From contig JAEXLD010000004.1 in NCBI GenBank assembly GCA_023445445.1, forward strand, positions 1-60,076: a stretch of DNA of 60,076 bases, in the 5' to 3' direction. This DNA is from Bacillota bacterium. GTDB lineage: Bacteria > Bacillota > Clostridia > Clostridiales > Clostridiaceae. Below, one piece after another: positions 41,414 to 50,472 of this stretch; the first letter of the stretch is position 1, and every line of letters begins with the position of its first letter. Under the pieces are notes generated by a model. The model saw only the letters and a program-made list of their open reading frames with translations. It was not told the origin of the DNA and made no database searches. The position numbers and the translations under genes are program-made.

Positions 41414-42244
41414 TCAATCATCTATATCTTCATCTGCTAAAGATTCTAAATCTTTTAATCCTCTTTCCTTTAAGCTAGTATAAATTGAATCTGTTGGTAC
41501 TAGCCAAACCTCTCCTGTTCCCCTATAAACATTAAGTAAACCTTCGCCATTTATTGCTGTTCCAACAAGAGTAGTACCTGACTTTTCTACTGTAAATTCT
41601 ATATTCCCACTTCTTAAAATTGCAAAATTTCCATCTATTTTTAATGTATCTCTAAATAGCTTACACCTGAATACTTCCTTTTCTGGAACTGGAATTTCTA
41701 AAACTACTATTCCACTTCCACTTAATCTAGTTTGATACAGTCCTTCTTTTCCAAATATCATAGAAGATATGCTTTTTTGCATTACTGGCTCTACTTCTAT
41801 TCCTTCTTCACAAGCATAAAACAATTCATCATTAACAATAATTTCCTCATCCTCTAATTCTATTAAGGTAAAGTGTCCAAACCTCGGTTCTAAAAATACT
41901 TCTCCAGTTCCTCTTAATACTGGTTTAAACATGGGCTCACCTGTAACTTTACTAGAGAAAAACTTTTTACCTAATCCTATTATTCCACCAGATTTAGTTA
42001 CTATATCTATATTCCCCTTCATATAACTTAGAGCACCTGCTTCTATTTTTACTTCACTATCATCTAAAATAATTCTAACTTGCTTTAATCTTATAGATGA
42101 ATCCTTCATTAAATTAATTTGTAATGCAGTATTTAAATCCTTTGCCCCTTGTAAATTATCATATTCTAAAATCTGAAATGTACTTTCATTCTTCATTTCT
42201 GATATCATATTTATTCTATTTTTCATATTATCTGAAGTTATCAA
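41414..42244 (-). CDS. AIM24 family protein
   Basis: A 276-residue beta-rich protein of the AIM24 family (tryptophan-RNA-attenuator-like fold). Repeated segments KIEAGALSYMKGNIDIVTK, GLGKKFFSSKVTGE and GEVFLEPRFGHFTLIEL match bacterial members. Start set at a TTG at 42244 because AGGGAGGGG precedes it at proper spacing; the ATG ten codons upstream overlaps this site. Cytosolic. Function unknown; yeast Aim24 affects inner-membrane organisation, which does not transfer directly. Confidence 0.87.
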   Translation of the reverse strand: MITSDNMKNRINMISEMKNESTFQILEYDNLQGAKDLNTALQINLMKDSSIRLKQVRIILDDSEVKIEAGALSYMKGNIDIVTKSGGIIGLGKKFFSSKVTGEPMFKPVLRGTGEVFLEPRFGHFTLIELEDEEIIVNDELFYACEEGIEVEPVMQKSISSMIFGKEGLYQTRLSGSGIVVLEIPVPEKEVFRCKLFRDTLKIDGNFAILRSGNIEFTVEKSGTTLVGTAINGEGLLNVYRGTGEVWLVPTDSIYTSLKERGLKDLESLADEDIDD

Positions 42245-42329
42245 AGTATCCCCTCCCTTTAATAATTTTACCATATACTTGTAATTTTAAGCATTATATT
42301 AATAGTATTCTTCAGAAATAATGATAAAA

Positions 42330-42480
42330 ATTAAAGAATGAAGTAATGAAAGAAGGGTGGTTAAAATCCTTAATGGACTTTTAAATTAAAAGATATTTAT
42401 AATCTTTGTAATAAGTTTTTCTTTGAAAAACTTCCCTTATTCTTTCATTTTTTAATTTCTTCATTCTTTCATTAATAATT
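42330..42480. repeat. Heptamer-arm inverted-repeat element after buk (variant)
   Basis: Arms use an AATGAAG/AATGAAAG pattern: left about 42330-42360, right about 42431-42480 (complement reads AATGAAAG, AATGAAG, AAATTAA, AAATGAAAG). Inside are two palindromes, AAAATCC/GGACTTTT (42363-42382) and AAGTTTTTC/GAAAAACTT (42413-42433). Same architecture as the ilv-leu copies, different palindrome sequence. It lies 10 bases after the buk stop. Confidence 0.75.
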
Positions 42481-42490
42481 GATTTTCAAT

Positions 42491-43561
42491 TTAGATATAT
42501 TCTTTTACTTCTTCTTCCCCATTTAAAACTCTAAGTGCACCCTCAGCTAAAGCTAATAATTCATCTTCTCCTGGATAAACTGTAATTTCTGATATCCAAC
42601 CTATTCTCTTTCTTAACTCTTCAACAACTTTATCTGAATATGCAATTCCTCCAGTAAGAATAATTCTATCTACCTTACCTTCTAAAACTGTTGACATTTC
42701 TCCTACAGCTTTTGAAATTTGATATATAAAAGCATTAAAGTATAATTCTGCATTTTTGTCCCCTTCACTTACAAGCTTTAATACATCTCTAGCATCATTT
42801 GTATTTAAATATGCTACATATCCACCTTTTCCAACTATCTTTTTATAAACTTCTTTTTCAGTAAAGTCTCCACTATAGCACATTTTAATTAATGCTCCCA
42901 CAGGAACAGTTCCTGCTCTTTCTGGTGAAAATGGGCCTTCTCCATCTAAAGCATTATTAACATCTATAACTCTCCCCTCTTTATGAGCTCCAACAGAAAC
43001 TCCTCCACCCATATGAACTACTATTAAATTTAAATCTTCATATTTAATTCCATTTTCTTTTGCATATCTTTTTGCAACTGCCTTTTGATTTAAAGCATGG
43101 AATTTACTTACTCTAGGTAATTCTGGCACCCCTGATACTCTAGCTACATCATCAAGTTCATCTACAACTACTGGATCAACTATAAAAGCAGGAATATTTA
43201 ATTCTCCAGCTATTTTATTTGCTAACATTCCCCCTAAATTTGAAGCATGTTGTCCTTGTACCCCTATTTTTAAATCTTCAAGCATTTTTTCATTAACAGT
43301 ATATGTTCCACTTTCCATAGGCTTTAACATTCCGCCTCTTCCCACTATTGCTGATAATGAATTTAAATCGAAGTTCTTTTCTTTAAGTACATTAATTATT
43401 ATGTCTTTTCTAAAATCCATTTGATCAAATATAGAATCGTATTTAGCTATTTCATCTGATGAATGTCTTAAGGTTTCTTGGAATGATTCTTTATTCCCTT
43501 GGAAAACTCCAATTTTTGTTGATGTTGAACCTGGATTAATAATTAATAGATTATTTGACAT
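42491..43561 (-). CDS. buk: Butyrate kinase
   Basis: A 356-residue acetokinase-family (ASKHA) enzyme converting butyryl phosphate and ADP to butyrate and ATP, the last step of fermentation. NPGSTSTKIGVF (phosphate 1), VVHMGGGVSVGAHK and LTGGIAYSDKVVEELRKR (adenosine) are intact. It starts 18 bases after ptb with a GGGGGAGACG site, forming the standard ptb-buk pair. A repeat element follows. Confidence 0.97.
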   Translation of the reverse strand: MSNNLLIINPGSTSTKIGVFQGNKESFQETLRHSSDEIAKYDSIFDQMDFRKDIIINVLKEKNFDLNSLSAIVGRGGMLKPMESGTYTVNEKMLEDLKIGVQGQHASNLGGMLANKIAGELNIPAFIVDPVVVDELDDVARVSGVPELPRVSKFHALNQKAVAKRYAKENGIKYEDLNLIVVHMGGGVSVGAHKEGRVIDVNNALDGEGPFSPERAGTVPVGALIKMCYSGDFTEKEVYKKIVGKGGYVAYLNTNDARDVLKLVSEGDKNAELYFNAFIYQISKAVGEMSTVLEGKVDRIILTGGIAYSDKVVEELRKRIGWISEITVYPGEDELLALAEGALRVLNGEEEVKEYI

Positions 43562-43579
43562 ATAACGTCTCCCCCAATA

Positions 43580-44488
43580 CTATTTTATAGCTTCAGCAAC
43601 TAATGCAGCTAAAGCAATTGAATTTACTTTTGTCTCAAAACTATCTGCTCTTGATGTTAATATAACTGGTGCTGATGTTCCTACTAAAAGTCCACCATTT
43701 CTTGTTTTAGCTGTGTAAGTTAATGTCTTGTACATAACATTTGCTGTCTCTATATTTGGAAGTAATACTATATCTGCTTTTCCTGCTACTTCTCCTGTTA
43801 TTCCTTTATGATTGGCTGCTTCAACTGAAAGTGCATTATCAAGTGCCAAAGGTCCATCTACTATACAGCCCTTAATTTGTCCCCTATCATTCATCTTAGC
43901 TAATAAAGCAGCATCAATAGTAGCTTGCATATCTTGATTTACCACTTCAACAGCACATACTGCTGCAACCTTTGGAATATCTATTCCACAAGCCTTAGCT
44001 ACTCCTACTGCATTATTTAGAATTTGAACCTTTCCTTTTAAATCTGGATAAGTATTAAAAGCTGCATCTGTTAATAGAATTAATCTATCTATTCCTTCTA
44101 TTTCAAAAACTGAAACGTGGGACATTAGCTTTCCTGTTCTTAATCCTACTTCTTTATTAAGTACACTTCTTAAGAATGTAGCAGTATCTACTAATCCCTT
44201 CATAACCATATCTGCTTTTCCTGTTGATACTAATCTTATAGCTTCTAGGGAGGCTTTTGTAACATTTTCTTCATTAACTATCTCATAGTCTGATAAGTCC
44301 ATACCTATCTTTTCTGCTATTTTCTTTATTTCCTTCTTATCCCCTACTAATATTGCATCTGCAATACCCTTTTCTTTGGCTAACTTAATTGCTTCTAATA
44401 CAGGTTCGTCTTGGGCAACAGCAACGGCAACCTTTTTATTAGGAATTTCATTAACCTTTACCAATAGATCTTCAAAATTTTTACTCAT
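43580..44488 (-). CDS. ptb: Phosphate butyryltransferase
   Basis: A 302-residue phosphotransacylase converting butyryl-CoA and Pi to butyryl phosphate. Family blocks: VAVAVAQDEPVLEAIKLAKEKGI, MVMKGLVDTATFLRSVL, LMSHVSVFEIEG and the C-terminal TSRADSFETKVNSIALA. Upstream partner of buk in the ATP-yielding butyrate route. GAGGTGTAAAT site. The preceding gap (44489-44600) holds its promoter. Confidence 0.96.
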   Translation of the reverse strand: MSKNFEDLLVKVNEIPNKKVAVAVAQDEPVLEAIKLAKEKGIADAILVGDKKEIKKIAEKIGMDLSDYEIVNEENVTKASLEAIRLVSTGKADMVMKGLVDTATFLRSVLNKEVGLRTGKLMSHVSVFEIEGIDRLILLTDAAFNTYPDLKGKVQILNNAVGVAKACGIDIPKVAAVCAVEVVNQDMQATIDAALLAKMNDRGQIKGCIVDGPLALDNALSVEAANHKGITGEVAGKADIVLLPNIETANVMYKTLTYTAKTRNGGLLVGTSAPVILTSRADSFETKVNSIALAALVAEAIK

Positions 44489-44600
44489 ATTTACACCTCA
44501 TATACATTTAGTTGATTTTTACTCCCCATACTAATTAAATGAATTGTTAAAATTTTATCATGACTTTATGTTTTTATATCTATATACATTATATTCTAAC

Positions 44601-44636
44601 AAAAAAAATTCTGAAAATACTAATTTTCAGAATTTT
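44601..44636 (-). terminator. Terminator of the FAD-dependent oxidoreductase gene
   Basis: AAAATTCTGAAAAT (44605-44618) and its exact complement (44623-44636), with eight T on the minus strand. Confidence 0.85.
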
Positions 44637-44648
44637 CTCATATTTTTG

Positions 44649-46247
44649 TTAAATTGGTTTATATTTACTTATAATCTTCTCTGCAACCTTAATACCATCA
44701 ACCGCTGCAGATATTATTCCTCCAGCAAATCCTGCCCCTTCACCAGCAGGAAATAATCCTTCTATGGATATACTCTGTAAATTTTCATCTCTATTTATTC
44801 TAACTGGAGCTGAAGTTCTAGTTTCTATGCCTGTTAAAATAGAGTCATAATCACCATATCCCTTAATTTTTTTATCAAAATCAACAATAGCTTCCTTTAA
44901 TGCTTCTATTACATATGGTGGTAGACATTTTCTTAAATCTTCGAAAACATATCCTGCAGTATAACTAGGCGTAACCTTACCAAGCTTTGTACTAATTTTA
45001 TCTTCCATAAAATCTCCTAGTAACTGCACTGGTGCCTTATAGTTTCCTCCACCTAACTTATATGCTAAGCTTTCATATTGTCTTTGGAATTCCATACCTC
45101 TTAAAGGAGATGTTCCTTCAAAATCTTCTGGAGATACTGTAACTACTAAAGCAGAATTAGCATTATCTAAATCTCTAGCATGATAACTCATTCCATTTGA
45201 TACTAATCTTTCATTTTCTGAAGCTGCAGCTACTACTACTCCCCCTGGGCACATACAGAAAGAATATACTGCTCTTTTTAATTTTTCACTTTGATATGTT
45301 AATCTATATTCTGCTGCCTTAAGTTTAGGATTTTTATACATTTCTCCATATTGGCTTTTATTTATAACTTCTTGCGGATGTTCTATTCTTACCCCTATAG
45401 CAAAGGCCTTAGGCTCCATGAACACTCCAACTTTATCTAACATTTCATATGTATCCCTTGAACTATGTCCTATTGCTAAAATTAAATTTTCACAAGGTAT
45501 TTCATTTCCATTTGCTATAATAGACTTGATTTTTCCCTCTTCTATCTTTATTTCTTCTAACTTAGTGGAAAATAAAACTTCTCCTCCTAGTGACTTAATT
45601 TTTTCTCTTATATTTTTTACTACTCCCTTTAAAAGATCTGTTCCAACATGTGGTTTTGCCATATATGTTATTTCTTCAGGGGCTCCTGCCTTAACTAGTT
45701 CTTTTAATACATAATCACATCTATTATCTTTAATTCTTGTAGTTAATTTTCCATCAGAAAAGGCTCCAGCACCACCTTCACCAAATTGAACATTAGATTC
45801 TGTATTTAACTTTCCAGTTTTCCAAAAGTTATTAACAGACTCTGTTCTTTTATCCACATCTTCTCCACGTTCTATTACTATAGGTTTATATCCCTTTTCT
45901 GCTAATAGAAGAGCTGCAAATATTCCTGCTGGTCCAAATCCTACTACTACAGGTCTTGTTTTAAGTTCTTTTTCTCCAAAATCAATTTCAGCATTATATT
46001 TTGTAACTTCTAATCTTAAATCTTTATCTTTCAGCTTCTTTATTAACTTTTCTTCATTAGGACATTCAACATCTACACAATATACATATTTTATGTCATT
46101 TTTCCTTCTAGCATCTAAGCTTTCTTTTATTATTTTAAAGTCTTTTATTTCCTTTTTTGGAATTCTTAGCTTTTTTGAAATCTTATTTATTAATAAACTT
46201 TTATCTTCATCTATACTTAAGGATATATTATTAATTCTTATTGCCAT
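44649..46247 (-). CDS. FAD-dependent oxidoreductase of the COG2509 type
   Basis: A 532-residue flavoprotein. An N-terminal extension of about 85 residues precedes the dinucleotide motif VVGFGPAGIFAALLLAEKGY (about residues 101-120), with VIERG ending the second strand. Further blocks: NVQFGEGGAGAFSDGKL, HSSRDTYEMLDKVGV, the CMCPGGVVVAAAS motif, and a C-terminal FAD motif GLFPAGEGAGFAGGI. These fit the widespread uncharacterised COG2509 dehydrogenases. Substrate unknown. GAAAGGGGAAG site; single-gene transcript. Confidence 0.9.
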   Translation of the reverse strand: MAIRINNISLSIDEDKSLLINKISKKLRIPKKEIKDFKIIKESLDARRKNDIKYVYCVDVECPNEEKLIKKLKDKDLRLEVTKYNAEIDFGEKELKTRPVVVGFGPAGIFAALLLAEKGYKPIVIERGEDVDKRTESVNNFWKTGKLNTESNVQFGEGGAGAFSDGKLTTRIKDNRCDYVLKELVKAGAPEEITYMAKPHVGTDLLKGVVKNIREKIKSLGGEVLFSTKLEEIKIEEGKIKSIIANGNEIPCENLILAIGHSSRDTYEMLDKVGVFMEPKAFAIGVRIEHPQEVINKSQYGEMYKNPKLKAAEYRLTYQSEKLKRAVYSFCMCPGGVVVAAASENERLVSNGMSYHARDLDNANSALVVTVSPEDFEGTSPLRGMEFQRQYESLAYKLGGGNYKAPVQLLGDFMEDKISTKLGKVTPSYTAGYVFEDLRKCLPPYVIEALKEAIVDFDKKIKGYGDYDSILTGIETRTSAPVRINRDENLQSISIEGLFPAGEGAGFAGGIISAAVDGIKVAEKIISKYKPI

Positions 46248-46370
46248 TTAATCTTCCCCTTTCTAAGTATTACATTACTTATAAAGATATTTTACTGTTA
46301 TACAATTTCTTATTTTAACATATATCAATAAAAAAAAATATGGTATATCTTTCTCTATAAATTATATAAA

Positions 46371-46396
46371 AAAATACTAACTAAAATTTAGCTAGT
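46371..46396 (-). terminator. cdaA-cdaR terminator
   Basis: ACTAACTAAA/TTTAGCTAGT stem (46376-46396) with one mismatch, followed by seven T on the minus strand. Confidence 0.8.
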
Positions 46397-46420
46397 AGTT
46401 TTTTAATTTATATTATACTT

Positions 46421-47677
46421 TTAATCGTCAGTATTATTTTCATTACTTGGAGCACCTTGTGCTATTTCTTTAGATACAGTAAGTGATAATTGTTCTACTG
46501 CTTCTATTGAAAAACTTCCACTTAGATTTTTCAATGTGACATTTGGCGTTGCATCAAAGGTTCCTTCTGATTTAAAGCTACTAATATCTAAATTAGCTAA
46601 TATATTATCTTCCGTTACACTTTCTATTTCATCTTGATATCCCTTGATAGTTACTTTAATATTTTGTTTATTAGGGATTACCTTTATTCCATCATTAGTG
46701 CCAGTAATGCTTACCTTAATAGAAAAATCTTTTGTTACCATGGAAACAACATTAACTCTTGCCGTTAACAATTCCTCTCCTTGAGCAACAGTTATTCCCT
46801 CTGGTAATAACAGATTAAGATTAATCTCCTTATTTCCTGTTATAGTTGACAAATCTATTGGATTAGTTGAGACTTCATTTATAGTATCTAAAATTTCTCT
46901 TGGGCCTAAAATTTCAACGGTCTTTCTACTACTCTCTATAGACTTCAGCTTAACCCCACTTGGTAATTGCCCAGTAGTTGGCGTTTTTACATTAACTGAT
47001 TTACCCTTACTAACTTTTACTTCTATCCTAGCAGTTTTACTAGATAAGGTAACTCCTAATACTTCTGTTTCCTTTTCATCTACTGCCTTTATATCATAGT
47101 CTCCAATAATATCTTCATGAACATCTTCTTTATTATCTGTTACAACTAGCCTTGAAACTCTATTTACCACAGATTCTGCACCAGAGACATTTACTTCAAC
47201 TGGATTTATAGTTGGAGTTGATGCAAAATATCCTGATTTAGGAGTAATATTAATATTAGATGTAACAGGCATAGTTTTATCAACCATGTCTTCTATTTTT
47301 ATAGAAATACTTAAAGTATTTGTATTTCTTATACTAACGCTAATAGGATAATCTACTATAGATACTGGTACTTTATTTTCTCCCTTTTTCCAAGCATATT
47401 CACTTAAATCTACTTGAAGTTCAAAATCACTTTTCTTTATTTTATTAATATCATTTGTATTACCTTCTACTTTTAAAGTTACATAAAACTCTTGATTAGG
47501 TGTTAAGGCTAATTTAGATGAGGTTAAAGCATCTAAATTTACTAATTCTACTGGTATTTTACTTATTTCAGTAGTCCTTATTTTATTTTCAACATTTGTA
47601 ACATAAACCCATAATCCTATTGATAATAAAAGGCATATAACAGGTACTACAAATCTACTTTTTTCCTTCTTATCCAT
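46421..47677 (-). CDS. cdaR: YbbR-domain protein, regulator of diadenylate cyclase CdaA
   Basis: A 418-residue protein: one N-terminal membrane helix (about 9-27) and four YbbR-type beta repeats outside the cell (roughly 35-400), ending in a short hydrophilic tail. CdaR proteins bind CdaA and modulate c-di-AMP production. It overlaps the end of cdaA by 31 bases, so translation is coupled. GAGAGGGTGAAGGC site. The terminator just downstream shows that glmM is not in this transcript. Confidence 0.93.
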   Translation of the reverse strand: MDKKEKSRFVVPVICLLLSIGLWVYVTNVENKIRTTEISKIPVELVNLDALTSSKLALTPNQEFYVTLKVEGNTNDINKIKKSDFELQVDLSEYAWKKGENKVPVSIVDYPISVSIRNTNTLSISIKIEDMVDKTMPVTSNINITPKSGYFASTPTINPVEVNVSGAESVVNRVSRLVVTDNKEDVHEDIIGDYDIKAVDEKETEVLGVTLSSKTARIEVKVSKGKSVNVKTPTTGQLPSGVKLKSIESSRKTVEILGPREILDTINEVSTNPIDLSTITGNKEINLNLLLPEGITVAQGEELLTARVNVVSMVTKDFSIKVSITGTNDGIKVIPNKQNIKVTIKGYQDEIESVTEDNILANLDISSFKSEGTFDATPNVTLKNLSGSFSIEAVEQLSLTVSKEIAQGAPSNENNTDD

Positions 47678-48501
47678 GCCTTCACCCTCTCTCCAGCTGA
47701 TTTAACTCTTTTATTCTCACTATGCTCTAGCATCTTTAGTAAAATAATTCTTAACTTTTCTTTATCATAATTTCTTGTTAATCTCCCATTAATGGCTAAA
47801 GATATAACTCCTGTTTCTTCTGATACTATTATAACAATAGAATCAGAAATTTCTGACAATCCTATAGCTGCTCTATGCCTTGTTCCAAGCTTCTTGTTTA
47901 TTGTATTATTGCTTGTTAAAGGCAACACACATCCTGAAGCTAATATTCTATCATTCCTTATTATAGTGGCCCCATCATGTAATGGTGTATTAACTACGAA
48001 GATATTTTCAAGTAAATTAGATGTAACTTTGGCATCTAAAATAGTACCTGAATTAGATATATCTCCAAGTCTAGTTAGTTGTTCAACTACAATCAAGGCT
48101 CCTGTTTTGCTTTCAGCTAAATTTCCTACTGCATTTACTATCTCATTAACAGTAATATTTCTTTTTTCTTCATCTTGCATTTTATGAAGTTCTTCAAAGG
48201 CACTTCTTCCTATATGTTCTAGACCTCTTCTTATCTCTGGTTGGAATATAATAATTACTGATAATAAACCTATAGTAAGAGTCTTATTTAAAATAAAGTT
48301 AAGCATTTCTAAATTTAATAAATAGCTTATTGGTATAAGAATAATCATTAAAATAATACCTTTTAAAAGTTGTTCTGCTCTAGTTTCTTTAATTAATGAA
48401 TAACCTTTATAGAATATATAAGCAACTACTATAATATCTAAAATTGATGATATTGATATGTTTTTTAATGTGTTAATTAAAAATGTACTAATTTCTTGCA
48501 T
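47647..48501 (-). CDS. cdaA: Diadenylate cyclase CdaA
   Basis: A 284-residue membrane-bound enzyme making c-di-AMP from two ATP; it controls potassium and wall homeostasis. Three membrane helices lie in residues 10-85, then the DisA_N catalytic domain (about 100-245) with HDGATII near 174 and GTRHRAAIG near 205, the two active-site motifs. Start at the ATG at 48501 behind TTGGGGGGA; a TTG one codon earlier is less likely. Divergent from the next plus-strand gene. Confidence 0.97.
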   Translation of the reverse strand: MQEISTFLINTLKNISISSILDIIVVAYIFYKGYSLIKETRAEQLLKGIILMIILIPISYLLNLEMLNFILNKTLTIGLLSVIIIFQPEIRRGLEHIGRSAFEELHKMQDEEKRNITVNEIVNAVGNLAESKTGALIVVEQLTRLGDISNSGTILDAKVTSNLLENIFVVNTPLHDGATIIRNDRILASGCVLPLTSNNTINKKLGTRHRAAIGLSEISDSIVIIVSEETGVISLAINGRLTRNYDKEKLRIILLKMLEHSENKRVKSAGERVKAWIRRKKVDL

Positions 48502-48651
48502 CAAAGGGTCCCCCCAACTATATATATATTATAATTATACACCAATTAATAAAATCTTAGTATAATACTTTGTTTTTTTAATATTTTTATAATATTTTAA
48601 TATTTTATATAATATAAATTTATGTAAATAGAAATGTGAGGTGATTAAGCT

Positions 48652-49647
48652 ATGGATGAAAATCCTTTATCTTCTTTTAAGGAACATAAAAATATTTTAA
48701 TAATTTCTTTTATATTATTGTTTCTTGTATTAGTTTCTCTATTTATTATTAACTATAACTCAAAAGAAAATAAAATTAAAAGATACTTAAAAAGTACTTC
48801 TAAGGAATTAAATGAAATTACTTTAACTCTTACTGATGGAATAAAGGATCTAACTATAGATACAGCCATTACAAAAGATATATTATCTAAAGGAATAGAA
48901 AACTTAAATAAACTTCTTCAAAATATTTCTGAAGTAGAAGAAATTTCATCAAATATCTCAGTAACTAAGTCTAATTTAACTACTGCTGTAAACTCCACAA
49001 TTTCATTATTTGACTATAGCCTCGAGACCTTATCTTATCCAGAAAATATAAAAAGTGTTGATGACTTAAATAAGTTTGATTTCTTAAGGGAAGACTGTAT
49101 AACTAATTATTCTAATTTAGCACCTAACAAAATATATGTTAATTTTTCTAAAGAAACTCTAACCTTTCTTAATAACTTTAGTAGTTATATGAATACCTTA
49201 ATTAAAATTAATAGGGACTCTCAATTTATAAATTCTCAAAAGAGAGATTTTATTAATATTCTTCAAGGCTATAAAAAAGATATTTCTTACTTAAATGAAG
49301 ATTTATCCCTAGCAATAAATAAGGTTAGAGAGGATAAAAGAGATTTAAAAGTAATTATAGATGACTTATATAAAAAAGAAGAAATCTATAATAATTTTAA
49401 AGATAAAATTACTCTTATCTCTATTCCTGAAGGCTGTATGGATATTTACGAATCCTTAAATGAATATTTAAATTCTTATTCAGCTTATTTATTATCTATT
49501 AAGGATGCCGTTATATATGAAAAAACAGCAAAAAATTTAGATTCAGTATCTAATGAAATAGATAGTAAATATAAAAATTCTAACTCTAAAAGAGAAGATG
49601 CTTTATCAGCCTACAGTGTATATGAAAACAAATTAATAAAATTTTAG
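48652..49647 (+). CDS. Membrane-anchored helical protein of unknown function
   Basis: A 331-residue protein with one N-terminal membrane helix (about 16-38) and an entirely helical, charged remainder with coiled-coil character (about 45-120 and 190-310), rich in Asn, Lys and Ser. No catalytic motif or known family seen. GTGAGGTGATTAAGCT site. It is followed after about 65 bases by a SleB-type hydrolase gene on the same strand; co-transcription is possible and would suggest an envelope role, but this is speculation. Confidence 0.72.
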   Translation: MDENPLSSFKEHKNILIISFILLFLVLVSLFIINYNSKENKIKRYLKSTSKELNEITLTLTDGIKDLTIDTAITKDILSKGIENLNKLLQNISEVEEISSNISVTKSNLTTAVNSTISLFDYSLETLSYPENIKSVDDLNKFDFLREDCITNYSNLAPNKIYVNFSKETLTFLNNFSSYMNTLIKINRDSQFINSQKRDFINILQGYKKDISYLNEDLSLAINKVREDKRDLKVIIDDLYKKEEIYNNFKDKITLISIPEGCMDIYESLNEYLNSYSAYLLSIKDAVIYEKTAKNLDSVSNEIDSKYKNSNSKREDALSAYSVYENKLIKF

Positions 49648-49712
49648 TATTAAATTATTTCTTTTGGTAATAATAATTTTTGGATTATTATTTATCCAAA
49701 AGGAGGTTATTT

Positions 49713-50276
49713 ATGAAATATTTAAGAAAAATCTCTATTTTATTAATAGCCCTTTTATTTTCAGCAAACATCAAGGTATTTGCTTATTGCAATACTATAG
49801 AAATGAGGAAAAATAACTTAAATGAAGAATTAAATCTAACATTAATAAATAAACCTAAGGAAGGAGCTATTGAAGTTTTTAGCCACAATGATAAATTAAT
49901 TTATTTAACAAAAGAAGATTTAGACTTAATGGCAAAAATAGTCTATGCTGAAAGTAAAGGTGAGCCTTATGAAGGCAAAATCGCAGTTGCGTCGGTTATT
50001 TTAAATAGAGTATTGAGTCCTGGCTTTCCTAACAGTATTAAAGATGTTGTATTACAACCTCAAGCATTTTCTTGTGTTGTAAATGGTGAAATTAATGTTA
50101 CACCTACAGAAGAATGTTATAATGCTGTTTATGATGCTATTGAAGGAAAAGACCCAACTAATGAAGCTTTATTTTTCTATAATCCTGCCATAGCTACTTG
50201 CTCATGGATGCAATGTGTAGAAAAGAAAGATTCTAAAACCATTGGTCAACATTTGTTCTTTAATACAAATAACTAA
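49713..50276 (+). CDS. Cell-wall hydrolase, SleB C-terminal domain family
   Basis: A 187-residue exported protein. Start at the ATG at 49713 (MKYLRKIS), behind AAAGGAGGTTATTT. Signal peptide about 1-25, a spacer, then a SleB/Hydrolase_2 domain (about 70-187): LMAKIVYAESKGEPYEGKIA contains the catalytic Glu; VASVILNRVLSPGFPNSI, QAFSCVVNG and the C-terminal GQHLFFN complete the fold. Relatives are lytic transglycosylases of spore germination or vegetative wall turnover. No peptidoglycan-binding domain is present, so it is shorter than true SleB. Confidence 0.9.
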   Translation: MKYLRKISILLIALLFSANIKVFAYCNTIEMRKNNLNEELNLTLINKPKEGAIEVFSHNDKLIYLTKEDLDLMAKIVYAESKGEPYEGKIAVASVILNRVLSPGFPNSIKDVVLQPQAFSCVVNGEINVTPTEECYNAVYDAIEGKDPTNEALFFYNPAIATCSWMQCVEKKDSKTIGQHLFFNTNN

Positions 50277-50298
50277 TTGTGCTAATGCACAATGAAAA

Positions 50299-50319
50299 GG
50301 AGCTGTCGCAGCAGCTCCT
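50299..50319 (+). terminator. Hairpin after the SleB-type gene
   Basis: GGAGCTG-TCGCAG-CAGCTCC gives a seven-base GC-rich stem without a clear T run, so termination may be weak. It merges into the outer arm of the following repeat. Confidence 0.4.
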
Positions 50320-50465
50320 AAATTAAAAATGTAGAATGTAAAATGTAGAATTATTGAAGTAATTCCGAAGGAATTACTAAAAAGATATATATTTTAGAAA
50401 CTCCTAGGGGAGTTTCTTCTTTAATTTCACATTTTTCATTATTCATTTTACATTGTGCGACAGCC
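50302..50465. repeat. Heptamer-arm inverted-repeat element between sleB-like gene and iadA
   Basis: Outer arms GCTGTCGCA (50302-50310) and TGCGACAGC (50456-50464). Heptamers AATGTAG, AATGTAA, AATGTAG, AATTATT (50328-50355). Palindromes GTAATTCC-GAA-GGAATTAC (50359-50377) and AAACTCC/GGAGTTT (50398-50415). The right heptamers read, in complement, AATGTAA, AATGAAT, AATGAAA, AATGTGA. It lies between convergent genes, 8 bases from the iadA stop. Confidence 0.85.
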
Positions 50466-50472
50466 TCTTCAG

